Part shown: piece by piece, positions 52,919 through 63,463 of the stretch
Position numbering within the stretch: the stretch's first letter is position 1
How the letters are laid out: every line of letters starts with the position of its first letter
NCBI GenBank assembly: GCA_902785945.1
Contig: CADAAR010000013.1
Span: 1-64,000, forward strand
DNA length: 64,000 bases
Source of the DNA: an uncultured Prevotellaceae bacterium
GTDB lineage: Bacteria > Bacteroidota > Bacteroidia > Bacteroidales > Bacteroidaceae
Reading direction: 5' to 3'
Notes under the pieces: model-generated
What the model was told of the DNA's origin: nothing
Seen by the model: only the letters and a program-made list of their open reading frames with translations
Database searches by the model: none
Program-made: the position numbers and the translations under genes

Positions 52919-53039
52919 TGTAAATTTACAACTTATTTTTGAAATGACAATGAAAAAGGGCATAAAAATAGACGGTAAAGTGTAAAATCTACACCTTACC
53001 GCCCATATTTAACCTTTATAAACACATTTTGTGTGTTTA
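52919..53039. promoter_or_regulatory. ara operon promoter with three stacked palindromes
   Basis: Minus-strand TTG-N19-TAAATTTA: the -7 box (52921-52928) lies inside the perfect palindrome TGTAAATTTACA (52919-52930). Upstream are CGGTAAAGTGTA/TACACCTTACCG (52973-53001, one mismatch) and TAAACACA/TGTGTTTA (53019-53039). GTGTA/TACAC half-sites recur, suggesting operators, although the second could terminate galK. Confidence 0.55.
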
Positions 53040-53049
53040 CAAGTGTCTT

Positions 53050-54216
53050 TTAGCAGAGTTTACGAGAGCCGTCGCTGATGACTACATCATAGACTTTCGG
53101 CTCGTGACCATACTTCTCGTTGAACTTCTTCTTGGCGTTCTCGACGAACTGCTTGTAGAGGTCGTTGCGTACGAGGTTGATGGTACAGCCACCAAAGCCT
53201 CCACCCATGATACGAGAGCCAGTGACACCGTACTCTTTGGCGAGATCGTTCAGGTAGTCGAGCTCCTCGCAAGATACCTCGTAGTCCTTCGACAGACCTT
53301 CGTGGGTCTTGTACATCAGTTCGCCCACCTTCTCGTAGTCGCCTTCGTTCAGGGCCTCGCAAACGCCCAGCACACGGTCTTTTTCACCGAGCACGAACTT
53401 AGCGCGCTTGTAGTCTTCAGCGCCTACCTCTTCCTTCACTTCCTCCAGCTGCTCCCAAGTGCAGTCGCGCAGGGTTTCATACTTACCCTCCGGATGCTTG
53501 GCCTGAATGTGCTTCACCACATTCTCGCAGGAGTTACGACGATCGTTGTAGGGCGAGCCTGCCAGCTGGTGCTTCACCACAGAGTCGAGCAGCACGAGAC
53601 GATAGCCATCGGGCTTGAAGGGGAAATACTCGAACTCACGACTGCGACAGTCGAGGCGCATCAGACAGCCTGCCTTTCCGAAGACAGAAGCAAACTGGTC
53701 CATGATACCACAGTTTACACCGCAATAGTTGTGCTCTGTAGCCTGACCAGCCAAAGCCATATCCCACTGCGACACCTTGTTGTCGCCAAAGATATCGTTC
53801 AGACCAAAGGCGAAGCAGCTCTCCATAGCAGCTGAAGAAGACATACCTGCACCCAGAGGTACATCGCCAGCGAAGGCGATATTGAAACCTTTAACGGGCA
53901 CACCTAACTTCTTCATTTCAAGGGAGATACCATAGATGTAACGAGCCCATGAAGCACGCGGGCCATTGGGGTCGCTCAGTTTGAAGTCGACACGATCCTT
54001 CAGGTCAATGGCATAGGCCATCACGGTGTCTTCTGTGCCATTGGCACGCATCTCTGCCAAGATGCCTTTGTCTACTGCACCAGGGAATACGAAACCGCCA
54101 TTATAGTCGGTGTGCTCGCCAATGAGATTGATACGACCAGGAGAGGTATATACATTGCCGGTTTTTCCATCAAAGTGCTTGATGAAACGGCTTCTTACAA
54201 ATTCAATATCCAACAT
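53050..54216 (-). CDS. galK: Galactokinase
   Basis: 388 residues. Phosphorylates galactose at C1 in the Leloir pathway. GHMP kinase motifs: PGRINLIGEHTDYNGG, PLGAGMSSSAA (ATP loop), NYCGVNCGIMDQFAS (catalytic Asp) and SRIMGGGFGGCTINL. Follows the sugar transporter by a 35-base heptamer spacer; last gene of galM-galP-galK. galT and galE are not in the window. Confidence 0.95.
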   Translation of the reverse strand: MLDIEFVRSRFIKHFDGKTGNVYTSPGRINLIGEHTDYNGGFVFPGAVDKGILAEMRANGTEDTVMAYAIDLKDRVDFKLSDPNGPRASWARYIYGISLEMKKLGVPVKGFNIAFAGDVPLGAGMSSSAAMESCFAFGLNDIFGDNKVSQWDMALAGQATEHNYCGVNCGIMDQFASVFGKAGCLMRLDCRSREFEYFPFKPDGYRLVLLDSVVKHQLAGSPYNDRRNSCENVVKHIQAKHPEGKYETLRDCTWEQLEEVKEEVGAEDYKRAKFVLGEKDRVLGVCEALNEGDYEKVGELMYKTHEGLSKDYEVSCEELDYLNDLAKEYGVTGSRIMGGGFGGCTINLVRNDLYKQFVENAKKKFNEKYGHEPKVYDVVISDGSRKLC

Positions 54217-54252
54217 ACGAATTTACAATTTAGAGATTTACAATTTTACAAT
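54217..54252 (-). repeat. Heptamer element (8-7-8-7) between the sugar transporter and galK
   Basis: Sense units ATTGTAAA, ATTGTAA, ATCTCTAA, ATTGTAA, then six bases and ATG. The first unit begins with the last base of the upstream stop TAA. Confidence 0.85.
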
Positions 54253-55529
54253 TAATCCACGGGGATGTCGGTGTTGACGTTCTTGCAACCGATGAGGGCA
54301 TAGAACAGGATGTAGGCCAGCATGGCGATAACGAGCCAATAGCTGAAAATCGGACCTGCCGACTTGGCCATAGCTTCCTGTATCAATGGCATGATACCAC
54401 CACCAACTACCATCGTCATGAAGATACCTGAGGCAGCTTCAGTATACTTGCCAAGACCCTCTACAGAGAGGTTGAAAATACCTCCCCACATGATAGAGGT
54501 GCAAAGACCGCAAACGGGGATGATGAAACTCTTGGCTGGTACATCGTGACCATTGAAACTGATGGTGACGCTCTCTGGCATGAAGATGGCAATGAGCAGC
54601 AGGATGATAGCCACTGTACTAACGGTGGTCAGCTGCAGCTTGGTAGACACCTTACCAGAGATGGCACTCGAGCAGGCACGTCCGATCATCATCAGGAGCC
54701 AGTAGGCTGCAGCAAGCGTACCACCCACAGCAGCAGCACCTTCGAAGCCGAGGTCTGTGACATAGAAATTCAACTCCATGGGGATACCAATCTCGATACC
54801 CACATAGAAGAAGATGGCAATGACACCCAGCAGACAGTGACGGAAAGCAATGGGGCTGTGCTCGTACTTAGGCTGTACCTTTCCGAGTGTAGGCTCTGGG
54901 ATGGCCACACGACTGATGATCACAAACGAGATGGCGAATACAGCCATACCGATGAACAGCAGAGGAGCCACATCGCTCATGCTGGTGTCCTTGGTGACAG
55001 TACCTACGAGGATACCTGCCAGCAGCGGGGTCAGAGTACCTGTCAGCGAGTTCATCGTGCCACCAATCTGAATCAGCTGGTTACCCTTGTTACCACCGCC
55101 TCCGAGAAGGTTCAGCATCGGGTTGACAACGGTGTTCAGCATGCAGACGCAGAAACCGCAGATGAATGCACCAAGCAGATAGATAAGCAGGTTGAGAGCC
55201 ACAGGAATATTGTCATAGGTGAAGACATAGGTTCCTGCACCTACGAGACTCGAAAGATACTGGAACACCAGTCCTACGATACCAACGACCAGTGCCGTCA
55301 AGGCTGTCTTCTTGTAACCGTATTTGATGAGCATCTTACCAGCAGGAATACCCATGAAGAGGTAGGCGGCAAAGTTCATCAGGTTACCCCACGCCTTGGC
55401 AAAGGGATATTCGAATCCCCAGATGTTGCCGAATGGTGCACCCATATTCGTCACGAAGCTGATCATCGCAAAGATGAAACACATCGTGATGATGGCAATC
55501 AATTTGCCATTGTTCTTTGTTTCTGTCAT
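54252..55529 (-). CDS. MFS sugar transporter, FucP/GluP type (probable galactose uptake)
   Basis: 425 residues, 12 membrane helices. The N-terminal half has LMNFAAYLFMGIPAGKMLIKYGYKK, the MFS loop; MNTVVNPMLNLLGGGGNKGNQLIQIGG is the hallmark of FucP/GluP sugar:proton symporters of Bacteroidetes. Neighbours (galM, galK) point to galactose or glucose as substrate. First membrane gene of the galactose operon, 27 bases after galM. Confidence 0.88.
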   Translation of the reverse strand: MTETKNNGKLIAIITMCFIFAMISFVTNMGAPFGNIWGFEYPFAKAWGNLMNFAAYLFMGIPAGKMLIKYGYKKTALTALVVGIVGLVFQYLSSLVGAGTYVFTYDNIPVALNLLIYLLGAFICGFCVCMLNTVVNPMLNLLGGGGNKGNQLIQIGGTMNSLTGTLTPLLAGILVGTVTKDTSMSDVAPLLFIGMAVFAISFVIISRVAIPEPTLGKVQPKYEHSPIAFRHCLLGVIAIFFYVGIEIGIPMELNFYVTDLGFEGAAAVGGTLAAAYWLLMMIGRACSSAISGKVSTKLQLTTVSTVAIILLLIAIFMPESVTISFNGHDVPAKSFIIPVCGLCTSIMWGGIFNLSVEGLGKYTEAASGIFMTMVVGGGIMPLIQEAMAKSAGPIFSYWLVIAMLAYILFYALIGCKNVNTDIPVD

Positions 55530-55556
55530 AATGTTTGGTCTTAAGTTTTGTGTTTG

Positions 55557-56645
55557 TTATTCTGCGATACCGAAGCGATAAATCGTCTTCTGCTTGTAGC
55601 GCTCACCGGGTTTCAGCACTACGCTGGGGAAGTAAGGACGATTAGGTGTATCGGGGAAGTGCTGGGTTTCCAGGCAGACGGCTGAGCGACGTGGGAACGT
55701 GCAACCATTGGCGCCCTTGTAACCATTAGCGAAGTTAGCAGTGTAGAGCTGCATGCCAGGCTCGGTAGTGAAGCACTCCAGTGTACGACCGCTCTTCGGA
55801 TCGGTTACTTTGGCAGCGAAGCTCAGCTCGCCTTCCTCGCGCTTGTTCAGCACGTAGTTGTGGTCGTAACCGTGACCAAAGATAATCTGCTCATTATCAG
55901 CGTCAATCTCCTGTCCGAAGGTCTTGGGCTTACGGAAATCAAATGGGGTACCTTCTACCTTCAGAATCTCACCAGTAGGAATAGCGGTGTTGTCGGTAGG
56001 CAGATAGAAATCGGCATTGATTTCGCAGATCTGATCCTCAATTGTCGGGGTGGGGTCTGCAGTGCCAGGCAGGCTGAAGAAAGCGTGATGTGTCAGGTTC
56101 ACGATGGTCTTCTTATTGGTGGTAGCCAGATACTCGATGATGAGCTCATTGAGGTCGGTGAAGGTGAATTCTACCGTAACATCCAGCTCGCCCGTGTAAC
56201 CTTCCTCACCGTAAGAAGAGATACGGTGGAGTGCGAGTGCACGAGGACCCATCTGACGGGCATCCCACACCTTAGCGTTGAAGCCTACAGCACCGCCATG
56301 CAGGTGGTTAGGGCCATCGTTGAGTGCCAGCTGGTAGTCCTTGCCATTCAGCGTGAACTGACCCTTGCAGATACGGTTACCCCAACGTCCAATCAGTGTT
56401 GAGAGGTAGGGCTCGTTACCGCTCATGAGCTGCTTGATGCTGTCATGACCCTGAATCACGTTAGCTACTTTGCCATTCTTATCTGGCACCATAATAGCAC
56501 AAATGGCACCGCCATAGTTGGAGATTGCCACTTCATAACCCTTACGATTCCTCAGAATGTACAGATCTGTCTTTTTACCATTGATAGTGGTCTGGAAGTT
56601 TTCTCTCTTCAGACCACACAAATTCGCATTTTCTGTTGTTGCCAT
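55557..56645 (-). CDS. galM: Aldose 1-epimerase (cytoplasmic)
   Basis: 362 residues with no signal peptide. ISNYGGAI, IGRWGNRICKGQF, NHLHGG (with His), NLTHHAFFSL (catalytic His) and ETQHFPDTPNRP (catalytic Glu region). Converts beta- to alpha-galactose, the form GalK uses. First gene of galM-galP-galK. Promoter on the minus strand: TTTG, 20 bases, TTACTTTG (56680-56687). Confidence 0.93.
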   Translation of the reverse strand: MATTENANLCGLKRENFQTTINGKKTDLYILRNRKGYEVAISNYGGAICAIMVPDKNGKVANVIQGHDSIKQLMSGNEPYLSTLIGRWGNRICKGQFTLNGKDYQLALNDGPNHLHGGAVGFNAKVWDARQMGPRALALHRISSYGEEGYTGELDVTVEFTFTDLNELIIEYLATTNKKTIVNLTHHAFFSLPGTADPTPTIEDQICEINADFYLPTDNTAIPTGEILKVEGTPFDFRKPKTFGQEIDADNEQIIFGHGYDHNYVLNKREEGELSFAAKVTDPKSGRTLECFTTEPGMQLYTANFANGYKGANGCTFPRRSAVCLETQHFPDTPNRPYFPSVVLKPGERYKQKTIYRFGIAE

Positions 56646-56679
56646 AATTGAAATGTTTTTAGTTACAAACTATTTTTTG

Positions 56680-56687
56680 CAAAGTAA
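56680..56687 (-). promoter_or_regulatory. -7 box of the galactose operon
   Basis: Minus-strand TTACTTTG, one base from consensus, with TTTG 20 bases upstream. Confidence 0.6.
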
Positions 56688-56751
56688 CAGAAAAAATTTC
56701 AATTGGACAAAGGAAACGACGAAAAAAATGTTGTGGATATATTAAAAAAAG

Positions 56752-58065
56752 CTAAACGCAGTTTTTCAGGAACTCTGCAACCACATAACTGCTACCTCCA
56801 ATAAACACAAAATCCCCTTCTTCTGCCTTTGATTTCGCAGCTGCGTAGGCTTCTGTCACAGTGGGATAGGCCTCGCCTTCGAGTCCTAACTGCTGTCCCA
56901 TCATATGGACTACACGCTCAGAAAGGGCACGTTTGTTATTGGCCTTTGTAAAGAAATAGGTGGCATGCTTGGGCAGCAGGGCCATCACGCCATCCACATC
57001 CTTGTCTTCTACAATACCGAACACGATATACATGTTGTCGCAAACCACATCGTTCAGCTGACGACTCAGATATTCCCATCCCGCTGTGTTATGGCCTGTG
57101 TCGCAGACCACAGTGGGCGACTTGCTCACCACCTGCCAGCGACCCTTCAGACCTGTTGCTTTACAAACATTCTTAAAGCCTATCTTGATCTCATGTCCCT
57201 TTGTGGGTGCCTTAGAGTCGTCGGTATAGCGGTACATATAACCTGCGTCCTCCAGTTGTCTAATGGCGCAGAGAATGGTGTTGGCATTCTTGGCCTGATA
57301 GTTTCCGCATAGCTCACCGATAATCTTGCCATAGCTGCGGGTGTCGTAATTCATTTCCGAGTATTTCAGTTCTGCCTTCAATACCTCGGGCTGGTCTTCT
57401 GCAAAGACGATGGGTGCCTTGTTCTCTGTTGCCATCGCCTCGAAGATAGGACGTGTCTCTGGCAGCGCCTCGCCAATCACTACGGGCACACCGGGCTTGA
57501 TGATACCTGCCTTCTCCATCGCAATCTGTTCGAGGGAATTGCCCAACATGTTTGTATGATCCAGACTGATGTTGGTGATGACCGATAGGATAGGGGTGAT
57601 GATGTTCGTGCAGTCGAGCCTGCCACCAAGGCCTACTTCTATCACAGCGATGTCAACGTTCATATCGCTGAAATATTTGAAGGCCATAGCCGTTGTCAAC
57701 TCAAAGAACGAGGGCTCCAAGGGTTCAAAGAAGAAGCGCTCCTGATCCACGAAATCTACGACGTAGCTCTCCTGAATAGGCAGACCGTTGACGCGGATAC
57801 GCTCTCTGAAGTCCACCAGATGGGGTGAGGTATACAGACCTACTCTGTAACCACACTCCTGGAGGATGGCTGCAATCGTGTGCGCACAGGAGCCCTTACC
57901 GTTGGTGCCTGCGATGTGGATACTACGGAAGTTCTTGTGCGGATGGCCGAAATGCTCGTCTAAGGCAAGCGTGTTCTCCAGGCCTTCCTTATAGCCGCTG
58001 ATACCCACCTTCTCAAACATCGGTGTCCGCGTGAACAGATAGTCACAGGTCTGCTGATAATCCAT
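56752..58065 (-). CDS. folC: Folylpolyglutamate/dihydrofolate synthase
   Basis: 437 residues from ATG 58065; a TTG two codons upstream is also open. Mur-ligase fold adding Glu to folates. ATP loop IAGTNGKGSCAHTIA near residue 50, GLGGRLDCTN, and SLDHTNMLG (Lys/His metal site) are present. Last gene behind dnaJ; the gap to dnaJ is filled by a heptamer element. Whether it has both activities cannot be told here. Confidence 0.93.
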   Translation of the reverse strand: MDYQQTCDYLFTRTPMFEKVGISGYKEGLENTLALDEHFGHPHKNFRSIHIAGTNGKGSCAHTIAAILQECGYRVGLYTSPHLVDFRERIRVNGLPIQESYVVDFVDQERFFFEPLEPSFFELTTAMAFKYFSDMNVDIAVIEVGLGGRLDCTNIITPILSVITNISLDHTNMLGNSLEQIAMEKAGIIKPGVPVVIGEALPETRPIFEAMATENKAPIVFAEDQPEVLKAELKYSEMNYDTRSYGKIIGELCGNYQAKNANTILCAIRQLEDAGYMYRYTDDSKAPTKGHEIKIGFKNVCKATGLKGRWQVVSKSPTVVCDTGHNTAGWEYLSRQLNDVVCDNMYIVFGIVEDKDVDGVMALLPKHATYFFTKANNKRALSERVVHMMGQQLGLEGEAYPTVTEAYAAAKSKAEEGDFVFIGGSSYVVAEFLKNCV

Positions 58066-58101
58066 CCTCAATTATCTATTTATCAATTATCCATTATCAA
58101 T
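58066..58101 (-). repeat. Heptamer element (7-7-8-7-7) bridging dnaJ and folC
   Basis: Sense units ATTGATA, ATGGATA, ATTGATAA, ATAGATA, ATTGAGG. The first contains the dnaJ TGA; the ATG follows the last unit directly. Confidence 0.88.
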
Positions 58102-59257
58102 TGAAGTAGTTCTTGAAGCGCTGGAAGATGGAGTCCTTCGTCTGCTTGTCGCCTTTGAAGTTGTCCGAGTTCTTGAACTTCTCTATCAGCTCTTTCTCCT
58201 CACGACTGAGTGTTTTGGGGATATACACGCTGATGTTCACTACCAGATCGCCCTTACCAGAACCATAGCCCTGTACAGCAGGCAGTCCCTTGCCCCTCAG
58301 ACGGAGCGTCTTGCCTGGCTGTGTGCCGTTCTCGAGTTTCACCTTCAGCTTCGTACCGTCGATGGTGGGTACTTCCACCTCGCCACCTAAGGCTGCTGTG
58401 GGGAAGTCGAGCAGCAGGTTATATATCAGATCGTTGCCATCGCGGATGAAGGTGTCGTTCTCAGCTTCTTCGATAAACACCTGTATGTCGCCAGCAACGC
58501 CGTTATGCTTTCCAGCATTTCCCTTGCCTGGCACATTCACCACCATACCTTCTGCCACACCAGCGGGGATGTTGATCTCCACCACTTCCTCGCCTTTCTC
58601 AACACCAGTACCTCCGCAGTGCTTACACTTGTTCTTGATCACCTGACCCTCACCGTGACAGGTGGGGCAGACGCTCTGCTGCTGCATCATACCGAAGATG
58701 CTCTGTGTGGTGTGGGTGATGACACCGCTTCCGTGACAGGTGGCACACTGCTCCTTGCCGCTGCCAGCCTCTGCGCCAGAACCGCTGCAATGGGGGCAGA
58801 CGATATCCTTGCGCACCTTGAACTTCTTGGTGACACCAGTATTGATCTCCTCCAGTGTCAGTTTTACCTTCAGACGCAGGTCACTGCCACGATGCTGCTG
58901 CGGACGACGTGCACCGCCTCCGAAGCCTCCAAAGCCGTGACCTCCGAAGATGTCGCCAAACATCGAGAAGATATCGTCCATGTTCATCGAGGCACCACCG
59001 AAGCCGCTGAAGTCGAAGCCACCACCAGCCCCAGGACCTGCAAAGCCAAACTGGTCGTACTGCTGACGCGTCTTCGGGTCGTGCAGCACGTTATAGGCCT
59101 CTGCAGCCTCCTTGAATTTCTCCTCGGCTTCCTTATCACCGGGGTTACGGTCAGGGTGGTACTTGATGGCTATCTTTCGATAGGCTTTCTTTATCTCGTC
59201 TTCCGAGGCGGTCTTATCGACCCCAAGCACCTCATAATAATCTCTTTTCTGTGCCAT
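58097..59257 (-). CDS. dnaJ: Chaperone protein DnaJ
   Basis: 386 residues. J domain (1-70) with the HPD triad, Gly/Phe linker (75-130), four zinc repeats ([32 protein letters not shown]) and C-terminal substrate-binding domains. Stimulates DnaK ATPase. Six bases after grpE; dnaK is not nearby. Confidence 0.96.
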   Translation of the reverse strand: MAQKRDYYEVLGVDKTASEDEIKKAYRKIAIKYHPDRNPGDKEAEEKFKEAAEAYNVLHDPKTRQQYDQFGFAGPGAGGGFDFSGFGGASMNMDDIFSMFGDIFGGHGFGGFGGGARRPQQHRGSDLRLKVKLTLEEINTGVTKKFKVRKDIVCPHCSGSGAEAGSGKEQCATCHGSGVITHTTQSIFGMMQQQSVCPTCHGEGQVIKNKCKHCGGTGVEKGEEVVEINIPAGVAEGMVVNVPGKGNAGKHNGVAGDIQVFIEEAENDTFIRDGNDLIYNLLLDFPTAALGGEVEVPTIDGTKLKVKLENGTQPGKTLRLRGKGLPAVQGYGSGKGDLVVNISVYIPKTLSREEKELIEKFKNSDNFKGDKQTKDSIFQRFKNYFN

Positions 59258-59263
59258 GTGTTA

Positions 59264-59881
59264 TTATTGTCCTACGGCCACTTTTGCGTGGCGGATTACC
59301 TTGTCGTTTAGTTTGTAGCCCTGCTGCAGACAGTCGATCACTTTACCTTTCTTATCGTCGCCCATTCCGGGAACCATCGCCACAGCCTCGTGCACATCGG
59401 TGTCGAAGTCTGCATTCTCGGTCTCGATCTTGCTCACGCCTTGCGCCTCAAGGGTCTTCAGGAACTTCTGATAGATCAGTTCCATGCCCTCGCGCAGCAC
59501 AGCGGGGTCTTCGGTCTTGGCACCATTCTCGATGGCGCGCTCCATATCGTCGAGCACAGGCAGGATGGCAGTGATGCATTTCTCACCACCGTTCAGAATC
59601 AGCTCTGCGCGCTCCTTCAGCGTACGCTTGCGATAGTTCTCAAACTCTGCCACTGAGCGGAGCCACTTGTCTTTCAGCTCGGCATTCTCTGCCAGTGCCT
59701 TCTCCAAAGGATCTTGTTCCTCTGATTCCTCAGCGTTTTCTGATTCCTCAGCGTTTTCTGATTCCTCAGCGTTCTCAGTGTTTTCAGCGTTCTCTGATTC
59801 TTCTGCCTGATTGTCAGTTTCTTCAGCGGGATTCTCGTTCAGAATCTCCTCTTCCTCGATATTCATATCTTTTTCTGTCAT
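59264..59881 (-). CDS. grpE: Nucleotide exchange factor GrpE
   Basis: 205 residues. The first 60 residues are a disordered acidic tail with ENAEES repeated (18-nt tandem repeat at 59723-59776). The coiled coil and beta domain (LKDKWLRSVAEFENYRKRT, DDMERAIENG, GKVIDCLQQGYKLNDKVIRHAKVAV) are complete. Releases ADP from DnaK. 48 bases after the ABC-F gene, so it may be in the same transcript. Confidence 0.95.
   Translation of the reverse strand: MTEKDMNIEEEEILNENPAEETDNQAEESENAENTENAEESENAEESENAEESEEQDPLEKALAENAELKDKWLRSVAEFENYRKRTLKERAELILNGGEKCITAILPVLDDMERAIENGAKTEDPAVLREGMELIYQKFLKTLEAQGVSKIETENADFDTDVHEAVAMVPGMGDDKKGKVIDCLQQGYKLNDKVIRHAKVAVGQ
59723..59776 (-). repeat. 18-nt tandem repeat, three copies, in grpE
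   Basis: TGATTCCTCAGCGTTTTC at 59723, 59741 and 59759 (one change in the last). Encodes the acidic ENAEES units. Confidence 0.92.
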
Positions 59882-59929
59882 AATAGCGTTGTTTAAATCT
59901 TTATAGATCTACAAGCAAAAAGTGTGCCA

Positions 59930-61561
<1,632 letters not shown>

Positions 61562-61588
61562 TTATATATATACTACTGAATGAGGGTG

Positions 61589-61667
61589 CAAAGGTACGAA
61601 AAAAAATCGATACTTCCAAGAAAAACCTCCAATCGTTTGGTGTTTCATCTGATTTGCTGTAACTTTG
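61589..61667. promoter_or_regulatory. Divergent promoters for ABC-F and the pseudouridine synthase
   Basis: Minus-strand TACCTTTG (61589-61596). Plus strand TTTG (61636-61639), 20 bases, TAACTTTG (61660-61667), 18 bases before ATG 61686. Confidence 0.8.
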
Positions 61668-61685
61668 CAGCCAAAATCAGTTGAT

Positions 61686-62579
61686 ATGAGATACAACGCA
61701 GGATATAACCGTGAGGGAGAGTACGACCATTTCGTCGTTGCTGAGCCTATGCCGCTGTTAGAGTGGCTCATTGCGAATGTGCCACAGACGAAGTCGAAGA
61801 TCAAGGCCACGCTGCAAGGTCGGGGCATCAAGGTCAACGGAAAGACGGTGTCGCAGTTCGATTTCCCTTTGGAGAAGGGCATGAAGATAGCTGTGAGCAA
61901 GACCAAGCGTAACCAGCAGGGTTTCAAGAGCCGTTGGGTGAAGATTGTGTATGAAGACCGTTGGCTCATCGTTGTCGAGAAGGCCGAAGGTATTCTCTCG
62001 ATGGCTGCTGGTCACTCCACGCTGAATGTGAAGACCGTGCTCGACGATTATTTCAAGAAGTCGCGTCAGAAGTGTACCGCTCATGTGGTGCATCGCTTGG
62101 ATCGTGACACCAGCGGACTGATGGTCTATGCCAAGGATATGGAGACGGAGCAGATTCTCGAGCATAACTGGCACGAGATTGTCTACGATCGTCGTTATGT
62201 AGCTGTCTGCTCGGGCGAGATAGCCGAGGATGATGGCACGATAGAAAATTGGCTCAAGGATAACAAGGCCTACGTCACCTATTCCTCGCCTGTCGACAAT
62301 GGGGGCAAATATGCCATCACCCATTACCACGTGCTGGCCCGTACGGGTGACCATTCGCTTGTAGAGTTCAAGCTCGAAACGGGTCGTAAGAACCAGATCC
62401 GTGTGCACTCTGCTGATATGGGTCACCCCGTGTGTGGCGATACCAAATACGGCAATGGCGACGATCCCTTGCATCGTCTGTGTCTGCATGCCTGGCTCTT
62501 GTGCTTCCATCATCCTGTGACGGGTGAGCCCATGGAGTTCGAGACCCCCATACCAACTGCTTTTAAGAAAATGTTCTGA
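61686..62579 (+). CDS. RluA-family RNA pseudouridine synthase, 297 aa
   Basis: An S4-like N-terminal domain (residues 20-75) precedes the RluA core: HVVHRLDRDTSGLMVYAKD with the catalytic Asp, then LETGRKNQIRVHSADMGHPVCGDTKY and LHAWLL. Converts uridine to pseudouridine in rRNA or tRNA; the target cannot be told. The start is set by the promoter, which excludes the in-frame TTG at 61665. Confidence 0.93.
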   Translation: MRYNAGYNREGEYDHFVVAEPMPLLEWLIANVPQTKSKIKATLQGRGIKVNGKTVSQFDFPLEKGMKIAVSKTKRNQQGFKSRWVKIVYEDRWLIVVEKAEGILSMAAGHSTLNVKTVLDDYFKKSRQKCTAHVVHRLDRDTSGLMVYAKDMETEQILEHNWHEIVYDRRYVAVCSGEIAEDDGTIENWLKDNKAYVTYSSPVDNGGKYAITHYHVLARTGDHSLVEFKLETGRKNQIRVHSADMGHPVCGDTKYGNGDDPLHRLCLHAWLLCFHHPVTGEPMEFETPIPTAFKKMF

Positions 62580-62581
62580 TT

Positions 62582-62734
62582 ATGGAGAATATCGGTTATT
62601 ATATTTTTATTCTGGTGGCCATCATCGTGGCCTTCCTGATCATCAAGAAGGTCACCACATGCCTCATCCGTTCCATCGTACTGATCGTGTTGGCTGCTGT
62701 GTTGGGATATATCTATTGGATGTATCTCAGGTAG
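62582..62734 (+). CDS. 50-aa two-helix membrane protein
   Basis: ATG 62582, two bases after the RluA stop, encodes MENIGYYIFILVAIIVAFLI then IKKVTTCLIRSIVLIVLAAV and LGYIYWMYLR: two hydrophobic helices (5-21 and 31-47) split by a basic turn. Translation is probably coupled to the pseudouridine synthase. The stop overlaps the convergent HD gene by eight bases. Hydrophobicity and clean spacing support a real gene; function unknown. Confidence 0.75.
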   Translation: MENIGYYIFILVAIIVAFLIIKKVTTCLIRSIVLIVLAAVLGYIYWMYLR

Positions 62735-63362
62735 TCTCTTCCGCGAAGATCTGTTCGAAACGCTCGCGGAGCTGCTGCGGGTTGGCAATGAGTTGGCGCA
62801 ACTCGTTGAGGCTCCGTTCGTTGGGCGAGTGGGGGAGCCACAGACGGATATAGCCGTTCACCGAATATTTCTCGTCCAGATGTTGCTTGAAGCGTTTCCA
62901 GTGTCCTTCCTTGTCGAGCTCGGGATAGTTGCCCAGCCCATACTGGATGGTGCGACGGATCACGATGTCCACGCTGATGTCTCTGTCGGCCTCTGCCACA
63001 ATCTTCCCATAGAGACTTCTGGGTGCATGACTGGCTGAGGCGCGATGATCCTCCACCGCCTCTTTCATAATCTTGATCTGTTCCTTCGAGAACCATTTCT
63101 TCAACCTGGCATCATTGGCGAGTATCTTTCCACCCGTCAGATGGTGGATGGCGCGCGGGCCCGACATACCCAGATCGTGATAGGCAGCAATGACGTAGGC
63201 CATGTTGATGTCGGCACCTGTGGTCTTCACCATCTCCATCGAACGGCGTATCACACGGGTTACATGCTCCAGGTTGTGGGCACGGTCAAAGTCTGCATAA
63301 CGGGGCAGGATCTGTGTCTCGACGAACTCCATCAGATCGAGGCTTGGGCTATTAGTAATCAT
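62727..63362 (-). CDS. HD-domain phosphohydrolase, 211 aa
   Basis: Metal motifs HNLEHVTRV (His), AAYHDLG (His-Asp), EDHRAS and EADRDIS (Asp) form an HD site in a helical fold. Members hydrolyse nucleotides or related phosphate esters; the substrate is not predictable. Minus-strand promoter TATCTTTG at 63385-63392, the left half of the second promoter cassette. Confidence 0.88.
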   Translation of the reverse strand: MITNSPSLDLMEFVETQILPRYADFDRAHNLEHVTRVIRRSMEMVKTTGADINMAYVIAAYHDLGMSGPRAIHHLTGGKILANDARLKKWFSKEQIKIMKEAVEDHRASASHAPRSLYGKIVAEADRDISVDIVIRRTIQYGLGNYPELDKEGHWKRFKQHLDEKYSVNGYIRLWLPHSPNERSLNELRQLIANPQQLRERFEQIFAEETT

Positions 63363-63383
63363 AGATAAAGTATGTATTTTGAT

Positions 63384-63445
63384 GCAAAGATACGAAAAAA
63401 TTATGAATTATGCATTACGAATTATGAATTATTTTGTATCTTTGC
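63384..63445. promoter_or_regulatory. 62-bp bidirectional promoter cassette, copy 2
   Basis: Minus-strand TATCTTTG (63385-63392) faces the HD gene and plus-strand TATCTTTG (63437-63444) faces menA, with ATTATGA-type heptamers between. Matches the reverse complement of 9704-9765 at 55 of 62 positions. Confidence 0.85.
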
Positions 63446-63463
63446 ACGGAAATAACTAAAAAT

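Noticed and set aside
53029..53835. Long plus-strand frame opposite galK
   Set aside because: Antisense shadow of galK; similar long antisense frames occur opposite araA, araD, dnaJ and the transporters, caused by codon bias.
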